DNA of 64,000 nucleotides, taken from Pelagibius litoralis (lineage in GTDB: Bacteria; Pseudomonadota; Alphaproteobacteria; Kiloniellales; Kiloniellaceae). The notes below the pieces were generated by a model. The model had not been told where the DNA came from, did not search any database, and saw only the letters and a list, made by a program, of their open reading frames with translations. The position numbers and the translations under genes were made by a program. Shown here in pieces: positions 54,334-62,393 of the stretch (position 1 is its first letter; the number at the start of each line of letters is the position of its first letter). The stretch covers positions 62,001 to 126,000 of the forward strand of contig NZ_JAAQPH010000015.1 in the NCBI RefSeq assembly GCF_011683915.1. The letters are read 5' to 3'.

Positions 54334-55143
54334 CTAGTTTCGAAAGAACGCCTCGGTCTCCTCATCCGCCGGGAAGAAGTGTTCGACCCGCACCTCCTGC
54401 AGGGTCACGTCGAAGGGCGTGCCCAGGGTGGTGATGGTGGTGAAGAAACTCAGGCGGTGGCCGTCCTTCTCGAAGACCGTGGTGAGCACCGGCGCGCGCC
54501 ATTCGTGGGCGGTCTCCAGCGGGCAATGCTGCGGCACATCGGGATAGGTGTTGAGCGCCGCGATCAGGTCGACAATGTCCTGTGGCTCGCCGCTGGCGAT
54601 CGATTCCGCCCGCAGGCGGCAGAGCAGGAAGTGGGCGACCTTCTCCCAATCCCGGATGTAGGGCCGTAAGCCGTCGGGACTGAAGAGCGCGTGCATCAGG
54701 TTCGGGCGGCCGCCGGTGGCCAGATCGGACTGGGCATTAGCCATGAGAAGCGCCATCAGCCGCCCCGCCCCTTCGTTGGCCCGCTGCAGATTCGCCAGAT
54801 GGTCGATGACCACCGCCGGATAGGGTTCGTGCTTCTGCAGCAGGTGGTCCAGTGCCTTGGTCACGGCCGCCATTTCCGGCTCCGACAGATCGCTTTCCCG
54901 GTAGCGTGGTGCAAAGCCCGCGGCCAGCAACAGGGCGTTGCGTTCGCGCAGGGGAATTTCCAGGGCCTGGCCGAGGGACAGCACCATGCCCTCGCTGGGC
55001 CGCGCCCGGCCGGATTCGAGGAAGGAAAGGTGGCGCTGGGAGACGTCGCAGCGCAGCGACAGCTCCAGCTGGGAGATGCGCCGCGACTGCCGCCAGGCCT
55101 TCAGACGCTGGGGAAAGCTCTCGCTGCGGCTCAGGGTGGTCAT
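54334..55143 (-). CDS. XRE-family regulator with MmyB-like ligand-binding domain
   Basis: Helix-turn-helix N-terminus (RLKAWRQSRRISQLELSLRCDVSQRHLSFLESGRARPS) followed by the MmyB-like domain typical of such regulators: LLLAAGFAPRYRESDLSEPEM, YPAVVIDHLANL, NLMHALFSPDGLRPYIRDWE and EWRAPVLTTVFEKDGHRLSFFTTITTLGTPFDVTLQEVRVEHFFPAD. I chose the ATG at 55141-55143, nine bases after GGGA; an ATG nine bases upstream is close behind it. It is divergent from the membrane/SRPBCC gene, with a perfect 23-bp dyad between them. Confidence 0.9.
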   Translation of the reverse strand: MTTLSRSESFPQRLKAWRQSRRISQLELSLRCDVSQRHLSFLESGRARPSEGMVLSLGQALEIPLRERNALLLAAGFAPRYRESDLSEPEMAAVTKALDHLLQKHEPYPAVVIDHLANLQRANEGAGRLMALLMANAQSDLATGGRPNLMHALFSPDGLRPYIRDWEKVAHFLLCRLRAESIASGEPQDIVDLIAALNTYPDVPQHCPLETAHEWRAPVLTTVFEKDGHRLSFFTTITTLGTPFDVTLQEVRVEHFFPADEETEAFFRN

Positions 55144-55183
55144 CAGGTTCATTCCCGCAGTCTGGCCAAACGATGCACAAGCG

Positions 55184-55206
55184 GCAATTACCTGCCAGGT
55201 AATTGC
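55184..55206. promoter_or_regulatory. perfect 23-bp operator dyad between XRE regulator and SRPBCC gene
   Basis: GCAATTACCTG (55184-55194), a central C, and CAGGTAATTGC (55196-55206) form a perfect inverted repeat in the 152-base divergent promoter region. It is the probable binding site of the XRE/MmyB regulator controlling itself and the neighbour. Confidence 0.8.
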
Positions 55207-55295
55207 GGAGCCGCCGCGTGGACGACAGTCTGCCGTCCAATCGACGTGAAGGCCAACACTCACAGCATCAACACTCACGACAAAGGAGTTTTTCC

Positions 55296-56264
55296 ATGTC
55301 TGCTCAAGTGTCTGCTCAAGCCCCCCTCTACGAAGCAAACGACGGCCTGCTGCGCACCGCGTTGAAGGCCAACGCCGGCCTGTCCCTGACGGTGGGCCTG
55401 ATTCTGGCCCTGGCCGGCGGCCCGCTGGCGGCCTGGATAAGCCCGCTTCCGCAAACGCTCTTCGGTCTCTCGACCGAAACCCTGCTGCGGTTGACCGGCG
55501 TTGAGTTGATGATCTTCGCCGCCCTGCCGTTCTGGGTCGCGCGGCGGGACCGCTTGTCGCTGCCGCTGACCCGGCTCGTCATCGCGCTGGATCTGCTCTG
55601 GGTCGCCGGTTCCGCGATGCTGCTTTTCGCCCTGCCGGAGACTCTGACCGCGACCGGTGCCTGGGCCGTCGGGCTTTCCGCCCTGCTGGTTCTGGATTTC
55701 GTTCTGCTGCAGGCTTTCGGCCTCTGGCAGCTCTACCAGGGCAAGTCAGAACTCACCCTGCGCTGGGAAGGCAGTGATCTGCACATCCATGCTGAAGGCC
55801 TGGTGGACGCGCCGGCCGAGGTTGTCTGGCAGGTGATGGCCGATCAGGAAGGTTATGCGGCGGTCGCCGACAACATTGCCGACGTGAAGGTGGTGGAGGG
55901 GCAGGGCCTCGGGATGATCCGGCGCTGCAGCGATGCTTCGGGGCAGGCCTGGAGCGAGCGCTGCACGCTTTGGGAGGAGGGCAGGGCTTTCACCTTCGTC
56001 GTCGACACCGATGCGCCGGACTATCCCTATCCGCTGGACTACCTGCAGGGCCGCTGGTCCATGATGCCGGCGGGGGACCTGATCAGCGTGAACATGGATT
56101 TTGTCGTCCGGCCCAGGCCCGGGCTGCTGAAGGCTCTGCAGTTCCGTATTCTGCTGGCCGTGCTGCTGCCGGTCTGTGACCGTCTTCTGACGAATTGGGC
56201 AACCCGTATGCAGAGCGAGGCGGCGGCCGCCTGGGCCCAGCCGGGCCTGCGCAAGACCGCCTGA
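55296..56264 (+). CDS. four-helix membrane domain fused to SRPBCC domain
   Basis: A 322-residue fusion. Residues about 24-145 hold four hydrophobic helices; residues about 160-300 are an SRPBCC (START-like/polyketide cyclase) domain, recognised by HAEGLVDAPAEVVWQVMADQEGYAAVADNIADVKVVEGQG and the later YLQGRWSMMPAGDLISVNMDF. AAAGGAG is seven bases before the ATG; a longer upstream frame lies over the operator and is rejected. The ligand is unknown. The divergent XRE regulator probably controls it. Confidence 0.82.
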   Translation: MSAQVSAQAPLYEANDGLLRTALKANAGLSLTVGLILALAGGPLAAWISPLPQTLFGLSTETLLRLTGVELMIFAALPFWVARRDRLSLPLTRLVIALDLLWVAGSAMLLFALPETLTATGAWAVGLSALLVLDFVLLQAFGLWQLYQGKSELTLRWEGSDLHIHAEGLVDAPAEVVWQVMADQEGYAAVADNIADVKVVEGQGLGMIRRCSDASGQAWSERCTLWEEGRAFTFVVDTDAPDYPYPLDYLQGRWSMMPAGDLISVNMDFVVRPRPGLLKALQFRILLAVLLPVCDRLLTNWATRMQSEAAAAWAQPGLRKTA

Positions 56265-56305
56265 AGTCCTGAGAGGGGGCGTCGCCTTGGCGCCCTCCTT
56301 CCGGC

Positions 56306-57127
56306 CTATGCCTCCGGCGCCACCAGTTTGCGGTAGAGGTGCCAGGTGGTGTGGCCGAGAATGGGCAGGGCCACGAAAAGCCCGATGAAGAAGGGGCCGA
56401 TGGCGATCATCAGCAGGATCATGATGACAAAGGCCCAGCCGATCATCGGCACCGGATTGGTGACCACCGCGCGCACCGAGGTGATCATGGCGGTGACGAA
56501 GTCGAGTTCCCGTTCCAGCAGTAGCGGGAAGGAGACGACGGTCAGGGAAAACAGAACCAGGGCCATGGCGGCGCCGATGACATGCCCGATCGCCAGGAAC
56601 ATCAGGCCTTCGGGGGTGCCGAGCACGACCGAGACGAAAGCGTCCATGGTGGTCGGTGCGCGCAGGCCGATGAAAAGGGCGATGAGGATGCGCACCTGGT
56701 ACATCCAGACCACCAGCACGAAGAGCGAGACGAAGGCCATCCAGCCCAGTTCGCGCTTACGCTGGGCAAAGACCACGCCCAGAACCCCGGGCCAATCAAG
56801 GGCTTCGCCCGCTTCGCGGCGCCGGCTGACTTCATAGAGGCCGACGGCAACGAAGGGCCCGATGAGGGCGAAGCCGACCGCCAGGGGATAGGAGATGTAG
56901 CTCATGCCCAGGGCCGAGGCGGTCAGCACGATGAGCATCCCGCCCAGGGCATAGACCCCGCCGAAGAACAGACCGAAGCGGGGCGCGGCGCGGAAATCAC
57001 GCAGCCCCTGGCCCAGGGCGTCGACGATGTCGCCGGCGCCGATGGTCAGAACCTGCGGCGCGGCTTTTGGTCTTTCGCCGCTGTTCTCGGCCCCCTCAGA
57101 GGCCACGGGTTTTTCGTCCTGGCTCAT
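56306..57127 (-). CDS. DUF2189 family membrane protein
   Basis: Inner-membrane protein of about 273 residues with six hydrophobic helices and the DUF2189 features: GLRDFRAAPRFGLFFGGVYALGG near the N-terminus, GPFVAVGLYEVSRRREAG in the middle and FPLLLERELDFVTAMITSVRAVVTNPVPMIGW toward the end. Function unknown; the family is frequent in alphaproteobacteria. I use the ATG beginning MSQDEKP; another ATG lies 12 bases upstream. It is divergent from the LysE gene. Confidence 0.83.
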   Translation of the reverse strand: MSQDEKPVASEGAENSGERPKAAPQVLTIGAGDIVDALGQGLRDFRAAPRFGLFFGGVYALGGMLIVLTASALGMSYISYPLAVGFALIGPFVAVGLYEVSRRREAGEALDWPGVLGVVFAQRKRELGWMAFVSLFVLVVWMYQVRILIALFIGLRAPTTMDAFVSVVLGTPEGLMFLAIGHVIGAAMALVLFSLTVVSFPLLLERELDFVTAMITSVRAVVTNPVPMIGWAFVIMILLMIAIGPFFIGLFVALPILGHTTWHLYRKLVAPEA

Positions 57128-57288
57128 CGCTAGTGTCATATCCCACAAGCCAAGACCTTCCCTTGATCTGGATCAGGGCGGCATTTGGCGCCGTTTCCAA
57201 GGCTCTCCACCGTTCCCGGCAAGTCTGCTACATTTCTAATATAGTCTGCGGCTGTTCTTTGAGGATGATTTTTGAGGATCTTGCGGTA

Positions 57289-57915
57289 ATGACGTTTTCG
57301 ATGTCGCTGGAAACCTTCCTGGCCTTTGTGGTGGCCATGTCGCTGCTCTCGCTGACGCCAGGCCCCGGTTTTCTGGCGGTGGTCGCGCGCAGCCTGGGCG
57401 GCGGGCTGATGTCGGGCTTTGCCACCATCCTTGGCCTGATCCTGGGGGATATTCTCTTTTTGATCCTGGCCATCGTCGGGCTCTCGGCCCTGGCCGCGGC
57501 CATGGGCGAGTTTTTCCTGGTGGTGAAGATTCTGGGCGCGGGCTACCTGATCTGGCTGGGCATCATGACCTGGCGCGCCAGGATTTCTCCGCCTCCGGCG
57601 GGTGTCGCCATGCACAAGGCAGACTTTCACCGCTCCTTCGCCCTGGGCTTTGTGGTGACTCTGGGCAACCCCAAGACGATTCTTTTCTACAGCGCCCTGG
57701 TGCCGACCTTTATCGATATGGCGGCGCTGACCCTTGGCGACGTGGCGCTGCTCAGCCTTGTGGTTGCCCTGGTGTCGCTTGTCGTCCTCGGCGCCTATGC
57801 TTTCCTGGCGACACGCGCCGGCCGCTCGATCAAGTCGCCGCGCGCCTTTCGCTGGCTGAACCGGGCGACCGGCGGCCTGCTGGTGGGTGCCGGCGTTGCG
57901 GTGGCAACGCGATAA
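57289..57915 (+). CDS. LysE-family exporter
   Basis: Amino-acid or small-metabolite exporter of the LysE/RhtB family, 208 residues, six helices. Diagnostic motifs: LLSLTPGPGFLAVVARSLGGGLMSGFATILGLILGD at the N-terminus and LGFVVTLGNPKTILFYSALVPTF in the middle. Start is uncertain among in-frame ATGs at 57265, 57289 and 57301; 57289 (MTFSMSLETFLAF) gives the usual length. It is followed 22 bases later by the DUF1761 gene. Confidence 0.87.
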   Translation: MTFSMSLETFLAFVVAMSLLSLTPGPGFLAVVARSLGGGLMSGFATILGLILGDILFLILAIVGLSALAAAMGEFFLVVKILGAGYLIWLGIMTWRARISPPPAGVAMHKADFHRSFALGFVVTLGNPKTILFYSALVPTFIDMAALTLGDVALLSLVVALVSLVVLGAYAFLATRAGRSIKSPRAFRWLNRATGGLLVGAGVAVATR

Positions 57916-57937
57916 GATACAACTGGGGGAGGGGATC

Positions 57938-58351
57938 ATGGAATTCACAGGCATCAACTATCTGGCGGTGGTGGCCGCCATGGTGGCCAGCTACGTCTTC
58001 GGCTCGGTCTACTACATGTCGCTGGCCAAGCCCTGGATGGCAGCCCTCGGCAAGACCGAGGAAGAAGTGAAGGCCGGTGCCGGACCATCCGTCTATGTCA
58101 TCACCGCCATCGCCCAACTGGTCATGGCCTTCATGCTGGCCGGCATCATGGGGCATCTGGGCAGCGTCGGTATGGGGGCGGCGGGCGGTCTCACCACCGC
58201 GTTTTTCGTCTGGCTCGGTTTTGTCGCCACCACGCTGGTGGTGAACCACGGTTTCCAGGGCGCAAAGCGCAGCCTGACCGTCATCGACGGCGCCCACTGG
58301 CTCGGCGTCCTGCTGGTCCAGGGCCTGGTGATCGGGCTGTTCGGGATTTAG
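57938..58351 (+). CDS. DUF1761 family membrane protein
   Basis: 137-residue inner-membrane protein with four helices. The N-terminal NYLAVVAAMVASYVFGSVYYMSLAKPWMAALGK and the central TTAFFVWLGFVATTLVVNHGFQG match DUF1761. GGGGGAGGGG precedes the ATG, and the gene is co-transcribed with the LysE exporter gene. Function unknown. Confidence 0.85.
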   Translation: MEFTGINYLAVVAAMVASYVFGSVYYMSLAKPWMAALGKTEEEVKAGAGPSVYVITAIAQLVMAFMLAGIMGHLGSVGMGAAGGLTTAFFVWLGFVATTLVVNHGFQGAKRSLTVIDGAHWLGVLLVQGLVIGLFGI

Positions 58352-58376
58352 GGAAGTTCCCCCTCACCCCGGCCCC

Positions 58377-59210
58377 TCAATCCACGAACATCGGGCCGGG
58401 GTTGCTGTAGAGTTCTTCGTAGTGGACCAGGTTTTGTGCACCCTCCAGCGGACAGGGCTCGCCGTCGCGGAAAGCCCATTCGCCGCGGTCGCAGTTCTCC
58501 GCGATGACATAGCCGTTGATGTAGAAGCGCCGATCCATCGCCGAGCGGTTGGGGCCGGAGCCGTGCAGGGTATGCACATGCCAGAGTGCGACATCGCCGG
58601 GCTCCATCTCCACCACCACCGTATTCGCCGCATCGACCCCGAAGCGCGTGAGGTCGGCGTCGTCCAGGGCTTCGTGAAGAGACGGACGTGTGGGATCGAA
58701 AGGCAACTCGCCCAGGCGGTGGCTGCCGGGGCAGACCACCATGGCGCCGTTCTCCGCCCGGTGCGGGTCGATGGCGATGCCGGTCTGAACGTAGGAACGC
58801 GCCAGATCCCGGAAGGCTTCGCGCGGCCGGCGGGAGCGTGAATCCTGATGAAACCCGAACTCGGCCTCGGCCCCCGGCGCCTTCCAGTGCATCTGGTTGA
58901 TGATCTGCTTCAGATTGCGGCCGATGAGCGGCTCCAGGATTTGCAGGATGCGCGGGTCGCGGCGCGTCCGCTCCAGCGTTGCATCGATCCAGCCGGGCCA
59001 CTGCACCAGGCGCAGGATGCTGCCCAGTTTGGCGTCTTCGGCCAGGCGGAAAAAGGTATTGCGGTCGCGCCAGCTACGCCCACCGGCCAGCGCCCTGGCG
59101 TGGATACCGTCGAAGGCCCGCGCCATTTCGGTCACTTCGCCGGCATCGAAAACGCCGCGCACGATGGTATAGCCGTCGGCCTCGAACTGCGCGGCCTGTG
59201 CCTGGTTCAT
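58377..59210 (-). CDS. phytanoyl-CoA dioxygenase (PhyH) family protein
   Basis: Fe(II)/2-oxoglutarate dioxygenase fold, 277 residues. The iron triad is H121-x-D123 (FGFHQDSRS) and H216 (WHVHTLHGSGPN), with an Arg downstream (NRSAMDRRFY) for 2-oxoglutarate. AGGAG is five bases before the ATG at 59208-59210; a 14-residue longer frame is rejected. It stands alone, divergent from the first globin gene. The substrate could be a lipid, an osmolyte or a secondary metabolite; nothing nearby decides. Confidence 0.87.
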   Translation of the reverse strand: MNQAQAAQFEADGYTIVRGVFDAGEVTEMARAFDGIHARALAGGRSWRDRNTFFRLAEDAKLGSILRLVQWPGWIDATLERTRRDPRILQILEPLIGRNLKQIINQMHWKAPGAEAEFGFHQDSRSRRPREAFRDLARSYVQTGIAIDPHRAENGAMVVCPGSHRLGELPFDPTRPSLHEALDDADLTRFGVDAANTVVVEMEPGDVALWHVHTLHGSGPNRSAMDRRFYINGYVIAENCDRGEWAFRDGEPCPLEGAQNLVHYEELYSNPGPMFVD

Positions 59211-59472
59211 AAGTTCTCCTCTGGGGGGCTCCTTGGCGGCGTTCCGGTCCATTCGGCTGCGTCCTGCGGCTCCTGACTACCACGACCGCTGCGCAGAATC
59301 TCCCTCGTCGCACCCCACCCGCGTTCTGCGGGTATGGCGATGAACCTTTTTTGCCCTTTGCGCGACACAGACCTGTGCGGTGACCACCTGCGGCGATGCC
59401 GCGGGGTGTCCCTGTGTGGGCTTGGACAGCGAGGTCAGTCGGAAACCCTTTATTTTTTTGCGGAGAGTACCA

Positions 59473-59913
59473 GTGACACCCAGACAGAAGGATATCATCC
59501 ACGAAACCTGGCAGTGCGTCATTCCCATCGGGGATACGGCTGCCAAGCTGTTCTATGATCGCCTGTTTGAGATCGACAGCAGCCTCAAGCCGCTGTTTGC
59601 CAACACCGATCTGTCACAGCAGCGGATGAAGCTGCTGAAATCGCTGAACGATATCGTTGACAGCATCGACAACCTTGAGGCCTTGCTGCCGGAGGTTCAG
59701 GCGCTCGGCCGCCGTCATCTGGCTTATGGCGTGCGCGACGAAAACTATGACACGGTCGGCGCGGCCTTGCTCTGGACCTTGGAACAGGGGCTTGGCGAGG
59801 CCTGGAGCGAAGAAGCCGCTGAAGCCTGGGCGGCGGCCTATGCTCTGATCGCGGAAGTCATGGTCGATGCCACCAGGCAACCCGACGAGGCGATTGCCAG
59901 GGCGGCGCTTTAG
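59473..59913 (+). CDS. single-domain globin (paralog 1)
   Basis: Heme protein of 146 residues, bacterial hemoglobin type. Proximal His82 lies in LGRRHLAYGV; Tyr28 (LFYDRLF) and Gln50 are candidates for distal-pocket residues. The C-terminal ALLWTLEQGLGEAWSEEAAEAW is typical of Vitreoscilla-like and flavohemoglobin globin domains, but there is no reductase domain. The GTG at 59473 has GGAGAG six bases upstream. Possible roles: oxygen binding, NO or peroxide chemistry. A close paralog is at 61113-61562. It overlaps the convergent LysR gene by four bases. Confidence 0.88.
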   Translation: MTPRQKDIIHETWQCVIPIGDTAAKLFYDRLFEIDSSLKPLFANTDLSQQRMKLLKSLNDIVDSIDNLEALLPEVQALGRRHLAYGVRDENYDTVGAALLWTLEQGLGEAWSEEAAEAWAAAYALIAEVMVDATRQPDEAIARAAL

Positions 59914-60806
59914 GGCGCCGTTGGTGGCGGCGTGCTCTTAGGCTTGCGGCTTGCGGCGGTTTTCAGAATCTCCGCCAGCGCCGTGATCATCGGAGAGTCG
60001 GCGCCTTTGCGCCAGAACAGCATGGTCCAGGCCTTGTCCTGGCCCGGGGGCAGGGGGTGCAGCGACAGGCGCTTGCGTTCAGGATAAGTTGCCAGCACGC
60101 TCTTGGGCAGCAGCGTGACCCCCATGCCCACCAACACGCAGCCCAGCATGGCGTAGTAGGATGCCAGTTGCAGGGTTTGGGCGGGGGTTTCGCCGCGCTC
60201 GGCATACCAGTCCTCCAGACGTTTGCGGTGGGGGCAGCCGCTCTCAAAGGCGATCATCCTGCGCGGTGCCGGTTTGCCCGGAACGATGGGCGGTTGGTCG
60301 GCGCCGGCGATCAACACTAGATCTTCCTCGAAGACAGGGATCTGATCGAACTGTTCCCGGGCGATGGGTTCCGCCGCCAGTGCGGCATCCAGTTCCCCGG
60401 CCAGGACCGCGCGCGCCAACTGTTCCGGATTGCCGGTACGCAGTTCGATGTCGACTTCGGGATATCGTTTCATGTAAGCGCTTAAGGGTGCGGGCAGACG
60501 CACCGCCGAGGTGCTCTCCATGGCGCCGAGGCGGAAGGTGCCGCGGGGGCGTGAATCCTGTACCGCGTCGCGGGCTTCTTCGGCCAACGCCAGCAGGCGC
60601 TCGGCATAGTTCAGCAGCACCCGGCCTGCCGGCGCCAGATGCAGCCGCTTGCCCTGGCGGATGAAAAGCGCGACCCCCAGGTCCTCTTCAAGCTGGCGCA
60701 CCCGCGTGGTGACGTTGGACTGCACCCGGTGCAATCGCTCGGCGGCGCGGGTGATGCCGCCTTCTTCGACCACGGCGCGGAAGATGATCAGGTCGGAAAG
60801 ATTCAT
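59910..60806 (-). CDS. LysR-family transcriptional regulator
   Basis: 298 residues with the N-terminal winged helix (ITRAAERLHRVQSNVTTRVRQLEEDLG, about 18-45) and an effector domain containing DAALAAEPI and LVGMGVTLLPKSVL. The RVQSNVTTRVRQLE form of the recognition helix is typical of a LysR subgroup with Asn in place of the usual Ala-Val-Ser. It sits between two globin genes: convergent with the first, divergent from the second. A role in their control is inferred from this. Confidence 0.9.
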   Translation of the reverse strand: MNLSDLIIFRAVVEEGGITRAAERLHRVQSNVTTRVRQLEEDLGVALFIRQGKRLHLAPAGRVLLNYAERLLALAEEARDAVQDSRPRGTFRLGAMESTSAVRLPAPLSAYMKRYPEVDIELRTGNPEQLARAVLAGELDAALAAEPIAREQFDQIPVFEEDLVLIAGADQPPIVPGKPAPRRMIAFESGCPHRKRLEDWYAERGETPAQTLQLASYYAMLGCVLVGMGVTLLPKSVLATYPERKRLSLHPLPPGQDKAWTMLFWRKGADSPMITALAEILKTAASRKPKSTPPPTAP

Positions 60807-61112
60807 TATCTTAATAAGGGAATATAAAATTCATAATTATTCATTTTATATGATATTGGCGATTTGGTAAACCCTCCCCGGCAGGCGCAAGATTGTTCTG
60901 CGCCGCCGATACCGCTGTTTCAGTTGCCGCGATTGAAGACAGGCTGCTGCATGGGAACCCTCCAAGGCATAGCTTGGCCCCCATCCCTTTTAATTGAACC
61001 TTTCCGGTGGGGTGACGACCTATGGTCGAGGTTCCCGCACTTTTGCGTGGCGAGGCGTTCCGGTTGCCTGCGCGGCTGCGCGACGACACTTTACGATTTT
61101 TGGAGAGAATCG
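60807..61112. promoter_or_regulatory. AT-rich divergent control region, LysR gene and globin 2
   Basis: The left 50 bases are strikingly AT-rich and contain a perfect inverted repeat, ATATAAAAT (60822-60830) and ATTTTATAT (60843-60851), placed to control the LysR gene and possibly globin 2. The remaining roughly 250 bases hold no recognisable gene. Confidence 0.5.
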
Positions 61113-61562
61113 ATGACCCCCAAGCAAATTGAAATCATCCGCAACACCTGGGCACAGGTTGTCCCGCTCGGCGACGATGCGGCCAGGCTGTTTTACGCCC
61201 GCTTGTTTGAGATCGACCCCACGGCCAAGCCGCTGTTCGCGGGGACCGATATGTCGGGGCAGCGCAAAAAGCTGCTGCAGACGCTGGGCTCTGCCGTCGG
61301 CGGGCTTGAAGACCTGGACGCCCTGGTGCCGATCATCCAGGACATGGGCCGGCGACACGCCACCTACGGCGTCACCGATGCGCAGTATGATTCGGTCGGT
61401 GCCGCCCTGCTCTGGACCCTGGAGCAAGGGCTGGGCGACGCCTGGAGCGCCGAGGCGCGGGAAGCCTGGGCAACGATCTACGGCCTGATCGCCGATACCA
61501 TGCGTATGGCGGCCAAAGAAGTTTCTGGGCCTTCAGGTCAATCTGGTAAAGTTCACGCCTGA
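61113..61562 (+). CDS. single-domain globin (paralog 2)
   Basis: 149-residue bacterial globin closely similar to the product of 59473-59913 over its whole length: MTPKQIEIIRNTWAQVVPLGDD, LFYARLFEIDPTAKPLFAGTD, proximal His82 in MGRRHATYGV and AALLWTLEQGLGDAWS. Tyr28 and Gln50 are conserved between the two. The GGAGAG site is six bases before the ATG, as in paralog 1. An old local duplication followed by LysR insertion or rearrangement is inferred. A short Ser/Gly-rich tail is unique to this copy. Confidence 0.88.
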   Translation: MTPKQIEIIRNTWAQVVPLGDDAARLFYARLFEIDPTAKPLFAGTDMSGQRKKLLQTLGSAVGGLEDLDALVPIIQDMGRRHATYGVTDAQYDSVGAALLWTLEQGLGDAWSAEAREAWATIYGLIADTMRMAAKEVSGPSGQSGKVHA

Positions 61563-61609
61563 ACCACCTTCGCCGAGCAGCAATTCCACATCATCAGGAG
61601 AGAGAAGTA

Positions 61610-61894
61610 ATGGTCGCTTATTGGATCGCCCATGTCACCGTCACCGACGACGCCGTCTATGGCGAATATGCCAAGCTTGCCACCCAGGCGGTAACGAACC
61701 ACGGCGGGCGGTTCCTGGCACGCGGTGGCCGTCACGTCACCAAGGAAGGCACCGACCACGCCCGCAACGTGGTCGCGGAGTTTCCGAGCTTCGAGGCCGC
61801 CGTCGGCTGCTACGACTCGCCGGAGTATCAGGAGGCCCTGACCTATGCCAGCCGTTCGTCGGAGCGGCACCTCTCCATCATCGAAGGCGTCTGA
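61610..61894 (+). CDS. DUF1330 family protein
   Basis: 94-residue dimeric ferredoxin-like fold protein. The motifs MVAYWIAHVTVTDDAVYGEYAK, HGGRFLARGG and EFPSFEAAVGCYDSPEYQEAL are those of DUF1330. A GGAGAGAGAAG site lies just before the ATG. It follows globin 2 by 47 bases and may share its transcript. No activity is established for the family. Confidence 0.88.
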   Translation: MVAYWIAHVTVTDDAVYGEYAKLATQAVTNHGGRFLARGGRHVTKEGTDHARNVVAEFPSFEAAVGCYDSPEYQEALTYASRSSERHLSIIEGV

Positions 61895-61993
61895 CGGCAG
61901 ATCCGAACCGGCATCCTCAAGACGTTGGCGCGTGATGAGCGCTGTTCAATCGGTCGAGGCTGCAGAAGCTGGATAGTCCGTTCGGACCGTGCT

Positions 61994-62380
61994 TCAGTTT
62001 TGCTCTGGAATCTTGAGAAACTGACTCACTTTTTCGAACCAGAAATGGTGGGTCGGGTCTAGTTTCCGCCACGCCAAGTCGTAGGTCTTACGGTATTCGT
62101 AGAAATTTTCGAAGAGTTCGATGGCGACAATACTCTGGGTTTCCTCATCCCCGCCGCTCATCATCTCGTTCGTGAAATCAAAGAGGCGAGCGACCACCGG
62201 ATGGTCGTCCAGCTCATCATCGGGAAGCTCAGAAACCAGTTCAGTGATGTAGCGCCCAAACCCGCCCCATATACTGTAGGGAAGGTCAACCTCTTCGGGA
62301 CGGTAGCGTTCGTCTTCGCGGAACTCCGGAAAACGTTCCAACAGGAGTGGAACCACGTCCTTGTAAGCAATTTCGGCCAT
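61994..62380 (-). CDS. small acidic hypothetical protein (DUF7674-like)
   Basis: 128-residue soluble, acidic, aromatic-rich protein (LPYSIWGGFGRYI, FENFYEYRKTYDLAW, THHFWFEKVSQFL). It resembles the DUF7674 family, members of which occur beside polymorphic-toxin immunity genes, but there is no toxin here, so I give no function. Its base composition is lower in GC than its neighbours, suggesting horizontal acquisition. It lies 13 bases from the mtnK 3' end on the same strand, downstream of mtnK. Confidence 0.65.
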   Translation of the reverse strand: MAEIAYKDVVPLLLERFPEFREDERYRPEEVDLPYSIWGGFGRYITELVSELPDDELDDHPVVARLFDFTNEMMSGGDEETQSIVAIELFENFYEYRKTYDLAWRKLDPTHHFWFEKVSQFLKIPEQN

Positions 62381-62393
62381 CGGCTTTCTTACC

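Noticed and set aside
61994-62380. Immunity protein of a polymorphic toxin system
   Set aside because: No toxin gene, secretion marker or second immunity-like gene is adjacent.
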